From Candidatus Thioglobus sp. (GTDB lineage: Bacteria; Pseudomonadota; Gammaproteobacteria; PS1; Pseudothioglobaceae): DNA of 64,000 nt. The notes under the pieces were generated by a model, which was not told the DNA's origin, made no database searches, and saw only the letters and a list, made by a program, of their open reading frames with translations. The translations under genes were made by a program, and so were the position numbers. The stretch is from the NCBI GenBank assembly GCA_028345055.1, contig JAOMCO010000004.1:17800-81799 (forward strand), written 5' to 3'. Numbering within the stretch: the stretch's first letter is position 1; each line of letters begins with the position of its first letter. This document shows, piece after piece, positions 62,851-64,000 of this stretch.

Positions 62851-64000
62851 TTATACTGTCTTCTAGAATAATTCCAAGCTCAATAAGCTCATCTCTGATT
62901 TGGTCTGATAAAGCAAACTCCTTATTGTTTCTTGCTGCTTCTCGTTGCTCAATTTTTTTAGAAATTTCAGATTCAGAAAGCTCAGAGCCTAGCTTCAAAT
63001 ATTCTTGGGCATTATATTCAAGAATACCAATATAGTTTCCAAGTTTCACAAGCTGACTTGATAGTACACTGGCTTTTTCAGGATTAGTTATTCGTTCTAT
63101 ATTAATTTGCTTTGCAATTTCAAAAAGAATACTAAGTGCCATAGGTGTATTAAAATCATCATTTAACGCCGCATTAAATTTCTCCTCATAATCAGTACCA
63201 CTAATAGATGAATCCTCGGTATTTATAGATAGACCCTTTACAGCGTTATATAATCTTTTTAAGCCAGACTGAGCACTTTTAATATTTGCTTCACTATAGT
63301 TTAAAGGAGAGCGGTAATGGCTACTAATTAAAAAATATCTAAGTGTTTCACCATCATAGCTCTTTAAAACATCTCGAATTGTAAAAAAGTTATTAAGTGA
63401 TTTACTCATCTTTTCATCATCAATATTGACAAACCCAACATGCATCCATGTATTTACAAATTTACAATTATTGGCACCTTCTGATTGAGCAATTTCATTC
63501 TCATGATGTGGAAAAGTTAAGTCCATCCCACCCCCATGTATATCAAAATGATTAGAAATAAAATGATTAGACATGGCAGAGCATTCTATATGCCAACCAG
63601 GTCTTCCATCACCCCAAGGCGAAGGCCAACTAGGTTCATCTGATTTGGCTTTTTTCCAAAGAACAAAATCCAGCGGATCTTTTTTATTGCTTTCAATATC
63701 AACTCTTGCTCCAGCCATCAAGTCATCTAGATTTTTTCCAGAAAGTTTGCCGTATTCTTTAAACTTTCTTACTGAATAAAATACATCACCATTCTTGCCT
63801 TGGTAAGCCAACCCTTGTTTTGAGAGTATATCAATCATATCAATCATCTTATCAATTGAATCAGTAGCCCTAGGTTCCATGTCTGGACTCAAAACACCCA
63901 AGGATTTTTCATCTTCATGCATCGCATTAATAAATCTGTTGGTTAATGAGTAGATATCCTCTTTATTTTCAATAGCTCTAGAGATGATCTTATCATCAAT
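62825..64000 (-). CDS. cysS: Cysteinyl-tRNA synthetase, 5' part beyond window
   Basis: The frame is open to the right edge, and the codons at 63923-64000 continue it (IDDKIISRAIENKEDIYS), so the ATG at 63922 is internal. CysS motifs: the second zinc Cys in WHIECSAM, HHENEIAQSE, and KMSKSLNNF. The C-terminal DALR and tail domains are complete. Confidence 0.96.
   Translation of the reverse strand: MDDKIISRAIENKEDIYSLTNRFINAMHEDEKSLGVLSPDMEPRATDSIDKMIDMIDILSKQGLAYQGKNGDVFYSVRKFKEYGKLSGKNLDDLMAGARVDIESNKKDPLDFVLWKKAKSDEPSWPSPWGDGRPGWHIECSAMSNHFISNHFDIHGGGMDLTFPHHENEIAQSEGANNCKFVNTWMHVGFVNIDDEKMSKSLNNFFTIRDVLKSYDGETLRYFLISSHYRSPLNYSEANIKSAQSGLKRLYNAVKGLSINTEDSSISGTDYEEKFNAALNDDFNTPMALSILFEIAKQINIERITNPEKASVLSSQLVKLGNYIGILEYNAQEYLKLGSELSESEISKKIEQREAARNNKEFALSDQIRDELIELGIILEDSINGTSWRRK

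Noticed and set aside
1..64000. CRISPR arrays, prophage, insertion sequences, tRNA or rRNA genes
   Set aside because: None seen: no spaced repeats beyond the 26-bp tandem, no transposase or integrase frames, and no cloverleaf-like or rRNA sequence in the gaps.

Overview
The window is AT-rich bacterial DNA, densely coding, with short intergenic gaps and no rRNA, tRNA, CRISPR array, phage or IS element that I can see. The gene set (lptC-lptA, gcvTHP with gcvR, heterotetrameric sarcosine oxidase, PPi-dependent phosphofructokinase, cfa, dsbB, single-chain sdaA) together with DMSP, betaine and creatine catabolism suggests a marine gammaproteobacterium. The SUP05 / Arctic96BD-19 group (Ca. Thioglobus / Pseudothioglobus) would fit. 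That placement is inference from gene content and composition; there is no marker gene here to prove it.

Layout. (1) 1-7.4 kb: a + strand catabolic operon with a histidinol-dehydrogenase-like enzyme (cut by the left edge), an SDR, a LacI regulator, a SnoaL-like protein, a double cupin, a free-standing MetE-type zinc methyltransferase, an alpha/beta hydrolase and an RraA-family protein. (2) 7.4-22.2 kb: a second SnoaL-like protein, a sugar/polyol-type ABC importer without its ATPase, a GMC oxidoreductase, a third SnoaL-like protein, an MttB-superfamily methyltransferase, a dimethylglycine/sarcosine-dehydrogenase-like FAD-folate enzyme, a DddP-type DMSP lyase, a zinc-type alcohol dehydrogenase and a frameshifted enolase-superfamily gene. 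(3) 22.2-31.6 kb: two divergent operons. One has a second MttB homologue, two SDRs and a DadA-like oxidase; the other has a ketoglutarate-semialdehyde-type aldehyde dehydrogenase, a degenerate M19 'dipeptidase', a 580-residue protein of unknown function and a DUF3726-like protein. (4) 31.6-40.3 kb: serine dehydratase, an APS kinase carrying only the tail of CysN, a glyoxylate/hydroxypyruvate reductase and gcvT-gcvH-gcvP-gcvR. (5) 40.3-47.9 kb, - strand: hydantoinase/oxoprolinase fusion, DUF1989 protein, EamA exporter, creatinase, cysQ. (6) 48-56 kb: EamA protein, a GbcB-like reductase, soxBDAG and an HD protein. (7) 56-64 kb: housekeeping genes dsbB, cfa, thiE, lptC, lptA, adk, pfp, a HAD phosphatase and cysS (cut by the right edge).

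How it fits together. The theme is removal of methyl groups from small methylated N- and S-compounds, feeding glycine, serine and folate one-carbon pools. Creatinase and sarcosine oxidase give sarcosine then glycine. GcvTHP and SdaA take glycine/serine to C1 units and pyruvate. The first 31 kb looks like an accessory island for betaine-type or related osmolytes. It combines two MttB homologues (no corrinoid protein nearby), a DMGDH-like enzyme, an enolase-superfamily enzyme of the hydroxyproline/hydroxyproline-betaine kind and an aldehyde dehydrogenase of the 2,5-dioxovalerate type. I read this as a candidate undescribed betaine pathway. Two LacI-type operators 53 bp apart lie over the promoter of the ABC importer and are the best candidates for control by the LacI gene of this cluster.
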